Assembly (NCBI RefSeq): GCF_014199535.1
Contig: NZ_JACHNV010000004.1
Coordinates: 62,001-126,000 of the forward strand
Source: Hymenobacter latericoloratus
Lineage (GTDB): Bacteria; Bacteroidota; Bacteroidia; Cytophagales; Hymenobacteraceae
Length of the DNA stretch: 64,000 nt
Direction of reading: 5' to 3'
The notes under the pieces are model-generated. The model made no database searches and was not told the origin of the DNA. It worked only from the letters and a program-made list of their open reading frames with translations. Every line of letters begins with the position of its first letter. The stretch's first letter is position 1. Made by a program: the position numbers and the translations under genes. Below, in pieces: positions 8,958-15,810 of the stretch.

Positions 8958-9632
8958 ATGAACAACTCCACTTCCAACAACCGCCAAAGCAACGACTTCT
9001 TCTGGCCCAGCTACGTGGACCTGATGACGTCCTTGTTTGTGGTGATGCTGGTGCTGTTTGTGTACAGCTTCAAGCTGTTCAAGGACCGGGAAGGGGAGTT
9101 GAAAAAGGCCAACGGCGAGCTGAAAGTAAAAGCCGCCGAGCTGGAGCAGATTACCAAAATCCGCAACTCCCTGCAGCAACTGGAGGGCCGCTACTTCCGC
9201 TACGACCCCGCCAACGAGCGGCACGAGCTGCTGGTGCCGGTGCAGTTCAAAGCTGGCCGCGACGAAATTCAGGACAGCTACAAACCGGCTTTGCTACAAG
9301 CCGGCCGCCGCCTGCGCACCGTGCTCAAAAGCATTAAAACCGACCAGCCCGTGCGCTACCTCGTGATTGTGGAAGGCATGGCGGCCCGCTACCCCCAAGG
9401 CGACCCGCGCAACGCCCGCGAGGAGCAAACCACCTACCAGCTCAGCTACCGCCGCGCCCTGAACCTACTGAACCTCTGGAAGCAAAACGGCTTGAACTTC
9501 AGCCAGGACCGCAGCATTGAGCTGATTATCGGGGGTAGCGGCTTCTACGGAACCGGCCGCTACAGTGGCCGCCGTGAGGGCGACAACAAACGCTTCCTGA
9601 TTCAGGTGATTCCGAAGGTGGGCCGGTTTTAG
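8958..9632 (+). CDS. MotB/OmpA-like stator partner with altered peptidoglycan loop
   Basis: This 224-residue protein has a short cytoplasmic N-terminus and one membrane helix of the MotB kind: WPSYVDLMTSLFVVMLVLF (16-34), where D21 matches the proton-carrying aspartate of MotB and ZorB. A coiled-coil segment (about 45-75) and an OmpA-like domain (about 85-224) follow. The OmpA alpha-helix motif LSYRRAL (162-168) is kept. The loop that in OmpA/MotB reads EGHTD, and helps bind diaminopimelate, is here EGMAA (139-143). The anchor may therefore bind another partner or a modified wall. It is the last gene of the cassette and completes the stator with the gene before it. A repeat separates the two, but both point the same way. 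Confidence 0.8.
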   Translation: MNNSTSNNRQSNDFFWPSYVDLMTSLFVVMLVLFVYSFKLFKDREGELKKANGELKVKAAELEQITKIRNSLQQLEGRYFRYDPANERHELLVPVQFKAGRDEIQDSYKPALLQAGRRLRTVLKSIKTDQPVRYLVIVEGMAARYPQGDPRNAREEQTTYQLSYRRALNLLNLWKQNGLNFSQDRSIELIIGGSGFYGTGRYSGRREGDNKRFLIQVIPKVGRF

Positions 9633-9743
9633 AGGCGCACAGTCTAGCCTTGAGGCAGCAAAAAGAGGTAGGGGAAAGTAGTGGTTAGGCTCAAGTGGCA
9701 ATGTCAGCCGACTGAATAAGATGTGCTAACTATTCGCCTCTCA

Positions 9744-9844
9744 GACCGTCATGTCGAGCTTGCCGAGACATCTCGCGTGCTGACGTTGAGCTACTATTAC
9801 AACATCAGCATACGAGATGTCTCGACAAGCTCGACATGACGGTC
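9744..9844. repeat. REP-like palindrome, GTCATGTCGAGCTTG type
   Basis: The arms begin GACCGTCATGTCGAGCTTGC at 9744 and end with the near-exact complement at 9844; the core continues as GAGACATCTCG. It lies in the 284-base gap after the motor cassette. The flanks 9633-9743 and 9845-9916 show nothing else firm. Confidence 0.85.
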
Positions 9845-9916
9845 CTTCAGTTTCAGATGTTAATACATCATGGGCTGCTTCGAGCTTGGTAGCTATCTTG
9901 GGGCCCTTCCTACCAT

Positions 9917-12115
9917 ATGCTCATGCAAAAACTGTTCGTTCCCGTACTAGCCTTGGCCGTGCTGGCTTCGTGCCGCTCGTCACAGTCGGGCGCTGTTGCG
10001 GCGCCAGAAACTGCCGCCGCTAAAAGGGCTACTACTTCATCTTCCTCCGCCGTGCAATACCCCGAGTCTAAGAAAGGCAACGTTAAAGACGATTATTTCG
10101 GCACCACCGTGGCCGACCCCTACCGCTGGCTGGAAGACCTCGACTCGCCGGAAACCAAGGCCTGGCTGGAAGCCCAGAATAAAGTCACGTTTGGCTATCT
10201 GAGCCAGATTCCGTTCCGCGACAAAATCCGGGAGCGGCTCACCACTATCTGGAATTACGAGCGGTTTGGGGTGCCCGAGGAAGAAGGCGGCCGGCTCTAC
10301 TTCAGCAAAAACGACGGCCTCCAGAACCAGGCCGTGCTCTACGTGCAGCAAAACGGTCAGGAAGGCCAGCCCGACGTGCTGCTCGACCCCAACAAGTTTT
10401 CCGCGGATGGTACCACGGCTTTGGCCGGCACCTACTTCTCCCACGACCACCGCTACCTGGCCTACGCTACCTCCGGTGGCGGCTCCGACTGGCAGCAGAT
10501 GAAGGTGCTGGACCTCAAAACTCGCCAGCCTCTCTCCGATGAGTTGAACTGGGTGAAAGTGTCGGGCGCGGCCTGGTACAAGGATGGTTTCTTCTACAGC
10601 CGCTACGACGCCCCGAAGAAGGGCCAAAACCAGCTTTCCGGCAAAAACGAGTTTCATAAGGTGTACTACCACCAGCTCGGCAAGCCCCAGAGCGCCGACA
10701 AGCTGGTGTACGAAAACCCCAAGATGCCCCTGGGCTTCCGCACCGTGGGCACCACCGAGGACGAGCGGTTTCTGGTGCTCTACCTCACCGATGGCAAAGC
10801 CGACGGCAACCGCCTCGCCGTCCGCGACCTGACCGACCCCAAGCAGGCCAATACCTTCACGCCCCTTATCAGCAGCTACGAGTACAACAACTCGGTGGTG
10901 GGCAACGTGGGCGGGCAGCTGCTGGTGCGCACCAACTACAAAGCCCCGCGCTACCGCGTGGTCCTCATCGACCCCAAAAAGCCCCAGGAAGCTAACTGGA
11001 AAGTGGTGCTGCCCGAAACCGAAAACAAGCTGGAGGGTGTGGACCAGGTGGGCGGCTACCTCGTGGCGTCCTACCTCAAGGACGCCAGCTCCCTGGTAAA
11101 AGTGTACACCGAGAAGGGCGAGTTCAAGCACGATGTGGCGCTGCCGGCAATTGGCACGGCGGCCGGGTTCGGGGGGAAGCGCACCGCCAAATCGGTGTAC
11201 TACGCCTTCACCTCGTTTACCTACCCCACCACCATCTATAAATACGACCTGGCTACCAACACCAGCACCGTGTTCCGGGCGCCCAAGGTGGATGTGAAGC
11301 CCGAGGACTATGTGACCAATCAGGTCTTCTTCGCCAGCAAGGATGGCACGAAGATTCCGATGTTCATCACCCACAAGAAGGGCATCAAGCTGGACGGAAA
11401 GAACCCTACCTACCTCTACGCCTACGGAGGGTTCAATATTTCGCTCACGCCCAGCTTCTCGGTGGCGCGCATGCTGTGGCTGGAGAATGGCGGGGTGCTG
11501 GCCATTCCGAACCTGCGGGGTGGCGGCGAGTATGGCGAGGCCTGGCACCAGGCCGGCATGACGCCCAATAAGCAGAACGTGTTCGACGACTTTATTGCCG
11601 CCGCCGAGTACCTGAAAGTAACCGGCTACACCACCACCGAGAAGCTGGCCATGGCGGGCGGCTCCAACGGCGGTTTGCTGGTAGGCGCTACCATGACCCA
11701 GCGCCCCGACCTCTGTGGCGTAGCCTTCCCGGCCGTGGGCGTGATGGATATGCTGCGCTACCAGAAGTTTACCATCGGCTGGAACTGGGCCCCCGAGTAC
11801 GGTACTTCCGATAACTACAACCAGTTCCAGAACCTGTACCGCTTCTCGCCCCTGCACACGCTCAAGCCCGGTACCAGCTACCCCGCTACCCTTATTACCA
11901 CCGCCGACCACGACGACCGGGTAGTGCCCGCGCACTCCTTCAAGTTTGCCGCCGCCCTGCAGGCCGCCGACGCGGGCCCCCGCCCCCAACTTATCCGGGT
12001 GGACGTGAATGCGGGCCACGGCGCCGGCAAAAGCACCAAGCTCCAGATTGAGGAATGGGCCGACATCTGGGCCTTCGCCTACCACAGCATGGACGTAAAG
12101 CCATTTAAGAAATGA
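9917..12115 (+). CDS. Prolyl oligopeptidase (S9A), lipoprotein
   Basis: This serine peptidase cleaves short peptides after proline. It has 732 residues, close to the family's usual length of about 700 plus a secretion signal. A lipoprotein signal ends in VLASC with C19 as lipidation site, so the enzyme is probably anchored in the outer membrane or periplasm. An N-terminal beta-propeller is followed by the alpha/beta-hydrolase domain with nucleophile S583 in GGSNGG, the acid within DHDDRVVP (664-671) and histidine H701 in NAGHGAG. The sequence GGGEYGEAWH just before the nucleophile is typical of S9A. ATG 9917 and the in-frame ATG 9923 are both possible. The stop codon overlaps the word-repeat element that follows. 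Confidence 0.95.
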   Translation: MLMQKLFVPVLALAVLASCRSSQSGAVAAPETAAAKRATTSSSSAVQYPESKKGNVKDDYFGTTVADPYRWLEDLDSPETKAWLEAQNKVTFGYLSQIPFRDKIRERLTTIWNYERFGVPEEEGGRLYFSKNDGLQNQAVLYVQQNGQEGQPDVLLDPNKFSADGTTALAGTYFSHDHRYLAYATSGGGSDWQQMKVLDLKTRQPLSDELNWVKVSGAAWYKDGFFYSRYDAPKKGQNQLSGKNEFHKVYYHQLGKPQSADKLVYENPKMPLGFRTVGTTEDERFLVLYLTDGKADGNRLAVRDLTDPKQANTFTPLISSYEYNNSVVGNVGGQLLVRTNYKAPRYRVVLIDPKKPQEANWKVVLPETENKLEGVDQVGGYLVASYLKDASSLVKVYTEKGEFKHDVALPAIGTAAGFGGKRTAKSVYYAFTSFTYPTTIYKYDLATNTSTVFRAPKVDVKPEDYVTNQVFFASKDGTKIPMFITHKKGIKLDGKNPTYLYAYGGFNISLTPSFSVARMLWLENGGVLAIPNLRGGGEYGEAWHQAGMTPNKQNVFDDFIAAAEYLKVTGYTTTEKLAMAGGSNGGLLVGATMTQRPDLCGVAFPAVGVMDMLRYQKFTIGWNWAPEYGTSDNYNQFQNLYRFSPLHTLKPGTSYPATLITTADHDDRVVPAHSFKFAAALQAADAGPRPQLIRVDVNAGHGAGKSTKLQIEEWADIWAFAYHSMDVKPFKK

Positions 12116-12208
12116 GTTGCCGGTTGTGAGTTGTTAGTTGCCAGTCTGGAGTTGTTAGTGCAAATGAGGACTATACTGACAACTCGCAACTGATAACTCA
12201 CAACTGAT
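12113..12208. repeat. Word-repeat palindrome (GAGTTGTTAG words)
   Basis: The left half repeats GAGTTG, GTGAGTTGTTAGTTG and GAGTTGTTAG; the right half carries the complement as CAACTCGCAACTGATAACTC and ACAACTG. The TGA stop of the peptidase gene is the first three bases of the element. Confidence 0.65.
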
Positions 12209-12214
12209 TTCCCG

Positions 12215-12222
12215 TATCTTCG
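12215..12222 (+). promoter_or_regulatory. Promoter-like TATCTTCG box
   Basis: TATCTTCG is a one-mismatch TAnnTTTG box 45 bases ahead of the small lipoprotein ATG, directly after the repeat. No clear upstream TTG is visible. Confidence 0.4.
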
Positions 12223-12266
12223 CGGCCGCAACTCCCGTAATTGCCTCTGTTCTTTTGCTTTCAGAT

Positions 12267-12500
12267 ATGAAAAAAACGTTCCTGTTCGGTCTGCTGGCCG
12301 GCTCGCTGCTGCTCTCTGCTACCTCGTGCAGCAACCCCGATATTAAATCGGATGAAGATATTGCAACCGAGCCGCTGCCCCCCATTCCGGCCGCTCCCGA
12401 TACCACCGGTGGCAAAACGCCTTCCGCCAACGAGGCTACCCGCGAAATCAACGCGGTAAACGCCACCGAGGACATCAAGAAGATGCAGCCGACTATGTAA
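12267..12500 (+). CDS. Small lipoprotein of unknown function
   Basis: This 77-residue protein starts with a clear lipoprotein signal (basic MKK, hydrophobic core, cysteine at position 21 after SATS). The mature part is acidic and Pro/Thr-rich with no recognisable domain, probably disordered. The frame is open a few codons further up, but ATG 12267 begins the signal peptide. A promoter-like box lies upstream and a hairpin with a U-rich tail downstream, so it appears to be a single-gene unit. No function can be assigned. Confidence 0.75.
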   Translation: MKKTFLFGLLAGSLLLSATSCSNPDIKSDEDIATEPLPPIPAAPDTTGGKTPSANEATREINAVNATEDIKKMQPTM

Positions 12501-12529
12501 TTTCGGTTGTGGTTGCTACCACGCCTGTG

Positions 12530-12562
12530 CAACGCCCCTCTGCTTCCCGCGGAAGGGCGTTG
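12530..12562 (+). terminator. Rho-independent terminator after the small lipoprotein
   Basis: CAACGCCC (12530-12537) pairs with GGGCGTTG (12555-12562), followed by the T-rich CTGTTTGTTGT. Confidence 0.65.
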
Positions 12563-12630
12563 CTGTTTGTTGTAATCTGATAAGCTGATAGGTAGTGCAT
12601 CGTGCTACGCTGTCAACGCCTTCCGGCTGC

Positions 12631-12638
12631 TACCTTTA
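12631..12638 (+). promoter_or_regulatory. Promoter-like TACCTTTA box next to the acetyltransferase ATG
   Basis: TACCTTTA lies only five bases ahead of ATG 12644. If it is the -7 box, transcription would start at or beside the A of the ATG, giving a leaderless or nearly leaderless mRNA. Confidence 0.35.
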
Positions 12639-12643
12639 CTTTT

Positions 12644-13138
12644 ATGTCAAACCTCACGATCCGCCGCGGCCAGGAGGCCGATTTGCCCCAGGTGCTGGCC
12701 CTGATTCAGGAGTTGGCCGAGTACGAGCGCGCCCCGCACGAAGTCACGAACACCCTGGCCGACATGCAGCGCGACGGTTTCGGGCCGGAGCCCATCTTCA
12801 AGTTTTTCGTGGCCGAGCAGCCGGGCGGCCGCATCATCGGCATTGCGCTCTACTACACCGCGTATTCTACCTGGAAAGGCCGCATGCTCTACCTCGAAGA
12901 CCTGGTAGTAACCGAAAGTCTGCGCGGCACCGGCATCGGCAAGCGGCTGTTTGATGCCGTGGTAGCCGAAGCCCGCCACACCGGCGCCAACCGCATGAAA
13001 TGGCAGGTGCTGGAGTGGAACGAGCCGGCCATTGGCTTCTATAAGAAAATTGGCGCCAACCTCGACCCCGAGTGGCACAACGGCAACCTCACCGCCGAGC
13101 AGCTGCTGGCTTATCAGTGTGAAGTGGTAAACAAGTAA
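12644..13138 (+). CDS. GNAT-family N-acetyltransferase
   Basis: This 164-residue protein of the GCN5-related acetyltransferase fold would transfer an acetyl group from acetyl-CoA to an amine. The acetyl-CoA loop is seen as RGTGIGKRLF after the strand YLEDLVV, and the C-terminal part has the usual NEPAIGFYKKIGA segment. Proteins with the pattern AEYERAPHEV near the start are often annotated as diamine or spermidine/spermine acetyltransferase-like, so a small polyamine or amine substrate is possible. ATG 12644 is chosen because it begins the first beta strand (NLTIRRG); the upstream 14 codons overlap the promoter-like box. Confidence 0.9.
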   Translation: MSNLTIRRGQEADLPQVLALIQELAEYERAPHEVTNTLADMQRDGFGPEPIFKFFVAEQPGGRIIGIALYYTAYSTWKGRMLYLEDLVVTESLRGTGIGKRLFDAVVAEARHTGANRMKWQVLEWNEPAIGFYKKIGANLDPEWHNGNLTAEQLLAYQCEVVNK

Positions 13139-13157
13139 ATGAGTGATTGAGTGAGGT

Positions 13158-13317
13158 GTCATGGCGAGGAGGTACGACGACGCCATCCTTCCTCGCTTCC
13201 GTGACCAGCTCTCTAACGTGACAAGCCCTTGAAACCAGCGTAGGCGTCAAGGGCTTGTCACATTTCAAGGGGTAGCACGGTGGTCAGGACGGATGGCTTC
13301 GGTGCCCTCGCCATGAC
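13158..13317. repeat. Nested palindrome, GTCATGGCGAG type
   Basis: The outer arms begin GTCATGGCGAG at 13158 and end CTCGCCATGAC at 13317, with GCCATCC / GGATGGC further in. Inside lies a second perfect hairpin, GTGACAAGCCCTTGA (13218-13232) with TCAAGGGCTTGTCAC (13247-13261). It separates the acetyltransferase from the convergent minus-strand gene. Confidence 0.75.
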
Positions 13318-13326
13318 ACTTAACCG

Positions 13327-13629
13327 CTAGTCTACCACTTCCAGCATGGTGCGGAAGGAGGCGTAGCGGCCACCGAAGTGCTTCTCGATTTCGTCGCGCA
13401 GGGCGGGGGCGGCTACCTGCTGGTATTCCTCCAGCTGCTCCAGGCTCACGCAATAGTATTGGGCGGCGTAGGTGATGCCGTTGTCTTCTTCGTTGAGCAG
13501 GCGGCACAGCTGGCTTTTCAGGAAGAAGCCAGTCGCCATAACGTCGGGCATGTGGGTTTCGCGCATGTAGTCCACCCACTGCTCGGCAATTTCCGGATCA
13601 AGGCTGGTCGTGACGTTGTAGAGAATCAT
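13327..13629 (-). CDS. DUF4286-like small protein
   Basis: This 100-residue protein begins MILYNVTTSLDPEIAEQW and resembles the DUF4286 family of Bacteroidota, small alpha/beta proteins without an assigned reaction. It lacks a signal or membrane segment, so it should be cytoplasmic. The frame is open further upstream, but the start at 13629 gives the usual family N-terminus. It is first of a run of minus-strand genes in window order, separated by 119 bases from its upstream neighbour, and ends in the nested repeat. Function unknown. Confidence 0.75.
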   Translation of the reverse strand: MILYNVTTSLDPEIAEQWVDYMRETHMPDVMATGFFLKSQLCRLLNEEDNGITYAAQYYCVSLEQLEEYQQVAAPALRDEIEKHFGGRYASFRTMLEVVD

Positions 13630-13748
13630 AGGGGTAGGGGCTGGGTGAAGCGCCACGGCGGCAATGGTGCGCGTGGCGGCGGAAAGGAGTAACACAAAAG
13701 TCGGCCAAAAAATCCAGGTGACGGTTTTTTGCTACCCCTACCTACTTC

Positions 13749-14198
13749 TCAAACGCGCATGTGGTCGAAGTGAAAATCCTGAATCCGGGCCTGAATATCC
13801 TTGGAAGAAAGCTTTTCGCGGATGGCCGCCTGCACCAAGCCCGGCAGCTCATCGTCGCCGGCGAAGCGCAGGGCCAGCAGCTGCTTGAGTTCCAGTTGGG
13901 CCTCCAGGGGCCGCAGGCTCTGGCCGGTAATCTCAAAGTAGCGCTGCCGCACTTCCAGCCGAATCAGGCGGTCCTGCAGCGTGAGGGCATAATGCTGGCG
14001 CAACATCACCAGCGTACCGAACCCCACAATAGCCAGCAGCATCACCGTAAACCACAGCCGCGAAACCTCGGAGTCGTCGCCGGCCACGGCCAGGTAGCGG
14101 CGGATGCTGTAGAGGGTGAGTACCAGCGCCGCGGGCAGCAGCACAAAGTGGTGCAGCGGGTAGAACATGGGCTTGTTCTGAGTTGGTTGAGCAGGCAT
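13749..14198 (-). CDS. DUF6526-like membrane protein
   Basis: This 149-residue protein has two predicted membrane helices (about residues 18-34 and 45-63) followed by a soluble helical tail. The start MPAQPTQNKPMFYPLHHF resembles DUF6526 proteins of Bacteroidota as I recall them. The frame is open for 80 codons upstream but that stretch is unlike a protein; 14198 gives the expected N-terminus. The tail ends in acidic and aromatic residues. No function is known to me. Confidence 0.65.
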   Translation of the reverse strand: MPAQPTQNKPMFYPLHHFVLLPAALVLTLYSIRRYLAVAGDDSEVSRLWFTVMLLAIVGFGTLVMLRQHYALTLQDRLIRLEVRQRYFEITGQSLRPLEAQLELKQLLALRFAGDDELPGLVQAAIREKLSSKDIQARIQDFHFDHMRV

Positions 14199-14313
14199 AC
14201 AACAGGTGGTAAGGGGTAGGAGAGAAGGGAAAAAATAATGATAGCAAAAAAGTGTGCTTTCCTCCTCTACGCAACAGTTCCGTAATAAGCTACCTCCGGC
14301 CGCCGCCCAATGC

Positions 14314-15579
14314 TTAGTGCTCCACGTAATCCAGATCTTTGTTGAAGCTTTCCGGCAGGGTAGCAACGGCCCAGAACGCCACGGCCAGCGAGACAAAGCC
14401 CAGAATAGCCGCGCTGCCAACCAGCCCAAACGGCCCACGCAAGGCCTGAAACAGGGGCACCAGCAGCACCACCGAGCCCCGGGCGAAATTAGGAGCCGTA
14501 GTGGCTACCGTGGCCCGCAGGTTGGTGCCAAACTGCTCGGCGGCCACCGTAACGAACAGCGCCCAGAAACCTACCGAAATGCCCAGCACAAAGCACATGG
14601 CATAAAACACGGTGGTGGAGCTGCCTCGGACGCCGAACAGGTACACGCCCACCATCAGGCCGCAGAACGCCAGAAACAGCTGCAGCGCCCGGTTGCGGCT
14701 GCGCAGCAGCTGGCTGAGCGTGCCACTGGCAAAATCGCCGAACACCAGCCCAAAGTAGCACCAGAACACGGCCAGGCCGGCCGTAACTTCAGTCTGCTGA
14801 CCGGCCGCCGGCTGGATACCCAGGGCGCGGCTGAACTCCGGGGCCAGCGTAATCAGGATGCCCACCACAAACCAGAGCGGCACCCCAATGAGCAGGCACT
14901 TGGTGTAGCGAATGAGCCGGGCCCGGTTGGTGAACAAGGCCAGAAAGTTGCCCCGCTCCACTTCGCTTTTCTTGGTTTGCTCGAACATGCCCGACTCGTA
15001 CACGCCCACCCGCAAGGCCAGCAGGGCCAGCCCCAGGCCGCCGCCTACAAAATACGCATTGCGCCACCCTAGCTTCTCGCCCACCCAGTAGGCCAGCATA
15101 GCCCCCGATACGCCCACGGTGGCTACAATCATGGTGCCGTAGCCGCGCTTTTCCTTGGGTAGGGTTTCGGAGACCAGCGTAATGCCCGCGCCCAGCTCGC
15201 CGGCCAGGCCAATGCCGGCAATCAGCCGCAGCCAGGCGTACTGCTCAATGGTTTGCACGAAGCCGTTGGCCAGGTTCGCCAGGGAGTAAATCAGGATGGA
15301 GCCGAACAGCACCGACAGCCTACCCCGCTTATCGCCCAGAATGCCCCACAGAATACCGCCCAGCAGCATGCCGCCCATCTGCATATTAATCAGGTAGAGG
15401 CCCTGGTTCGTGACGGCCTCGGCGGCGGTAATACCGAGGTCCTTCAGGCTTTCAACCCGCACGATACTGAACAGAATCAGGTCGTAGATATCAACGAAGT
15501 AGCCTAAGGCGGCTACTACCACAATGGCGCTGAGCAGTCCGGCGGCTTTGGGTGGGGTAGGAGGGGTAGCAGTTTGCAT
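14314..15579 (-). CDS. MFS transporter
   Basis: This 421-residue integral membrane protein has about 12 hydrophobic segments. It carries the major-facilitator loop motif GDKRGRLSV between helices 2 and 3 and RLIAGIGLAGELGAG in helix 4, as in sugar/organic-acid proton symporters. The central cytoplasmic loop (about residues 195-215) is charged. The substrate cannot be told. A short word-repeat stretch (15597-15622, GCAGATTACGAAGATTTACG) lies directly upstream of its start. It is separate from the metal locus by a palindromic repeat. Confidence 0.85.
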   Translation of the reverse strand: MQTATPPTPPKAAGLLSAIVVVAALGYFVDIYDLILFSIVRVESLKDLGITAAEAVTNQGLYLINMQMGGMLLGGILWGILGDKRGRLSVLFGSILIYSLANLANGFVQTIEQYAWLRLIAGIGLAGELGAGITLVSETLPKEKRGYGTMIVATVGVSGAMLAYWVGEKLGWRNAYFVGGGLGLALLALRVGVYESGMFEQTKKSEVERGNFLALFTNRARLIRYTKCLLIGVPLWFVVGILITLAPEFSRALGIQPAAGQQTEVTAGLAVFWCYFGLVFGDFASGTLSQLLRSRNRALQLFLAFCGLMVGVYLFGVRGSSTTVFYAMCFVLGISVGFWALFVTVAAEQFGTNLRATVATTAPNFARGSVVLLVPLFQALRGPFGLVGSAAILGFVSLAVAFWAVATLPESFNKDLDYVEH

Positions 15580-15625
15580 GCGGTGGAAATTGGGAACCGC
15601 AGATTACGAAGATTTACGGTTATCA

Positions 15626-15810
15626 CGTAGGGAGTGGGGCTTGTTCCCGCCAGCCGCACCAAGTAGGGCGCGGAGCTTGTCCCCGCCCACCGTCCGCGCC
15701 ATTAGGCGGTACCAGCCGGATGGTTGTCACCTCATGCAGTGCAGTGTGCGCAACCTTATTACATTAGTCCAGCTCAGGCCGGCGGGCGGGGGCAAGCCTC
15801 GCTCCCTACG
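15626..15810. repeat. Palindromic repeat (CGTAGGGAG...GGCTTG) with a third internal copy
   Basis: The left arm begins CGTAGGGAGTGGGGCTTGTT at 15626 and the right arm ends GCCTCGCTCCCTACG at 15810. A degenerate direct copy of the left arm (GTAGGGCGCGGAGCTTG) starts near 15663. The outer end of the right arm supplies the stop codon of the cation transporter (minus-strand TAG at 15806-15808). Confidence 0.75.

Noticed and set aside
285..9632. Reading the cassette as a Zorya defence system
   Set aside because: Only the MotA/MotB-like pair resembles ZorA/ZorB. No helicase ZorD, ZorC or ZorE-type gene is present, and a tubulin-like protein and Hsp70-type ATPase are not Zorya parts.
7383..9632. Flagellar motor stator genes
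   Set aside because: No flagellar gene is present, Bacteroidota of this kind lack flagella, and the coiled-coil tail is unlike MotA.
1738..9844. CRISPR array
   Set aside because: The repeats are palindromes of unequal sequence, one per gap, without regular spacers or cas genes.
10037..12085. 682-codon open frame antisense to the prolyl oligopeptidase
   Set aside because: The sense frame has all catalytic motifs. High-GC codon use often leaves the opposite strand open; the antisense translation shows no domain and no start signal.
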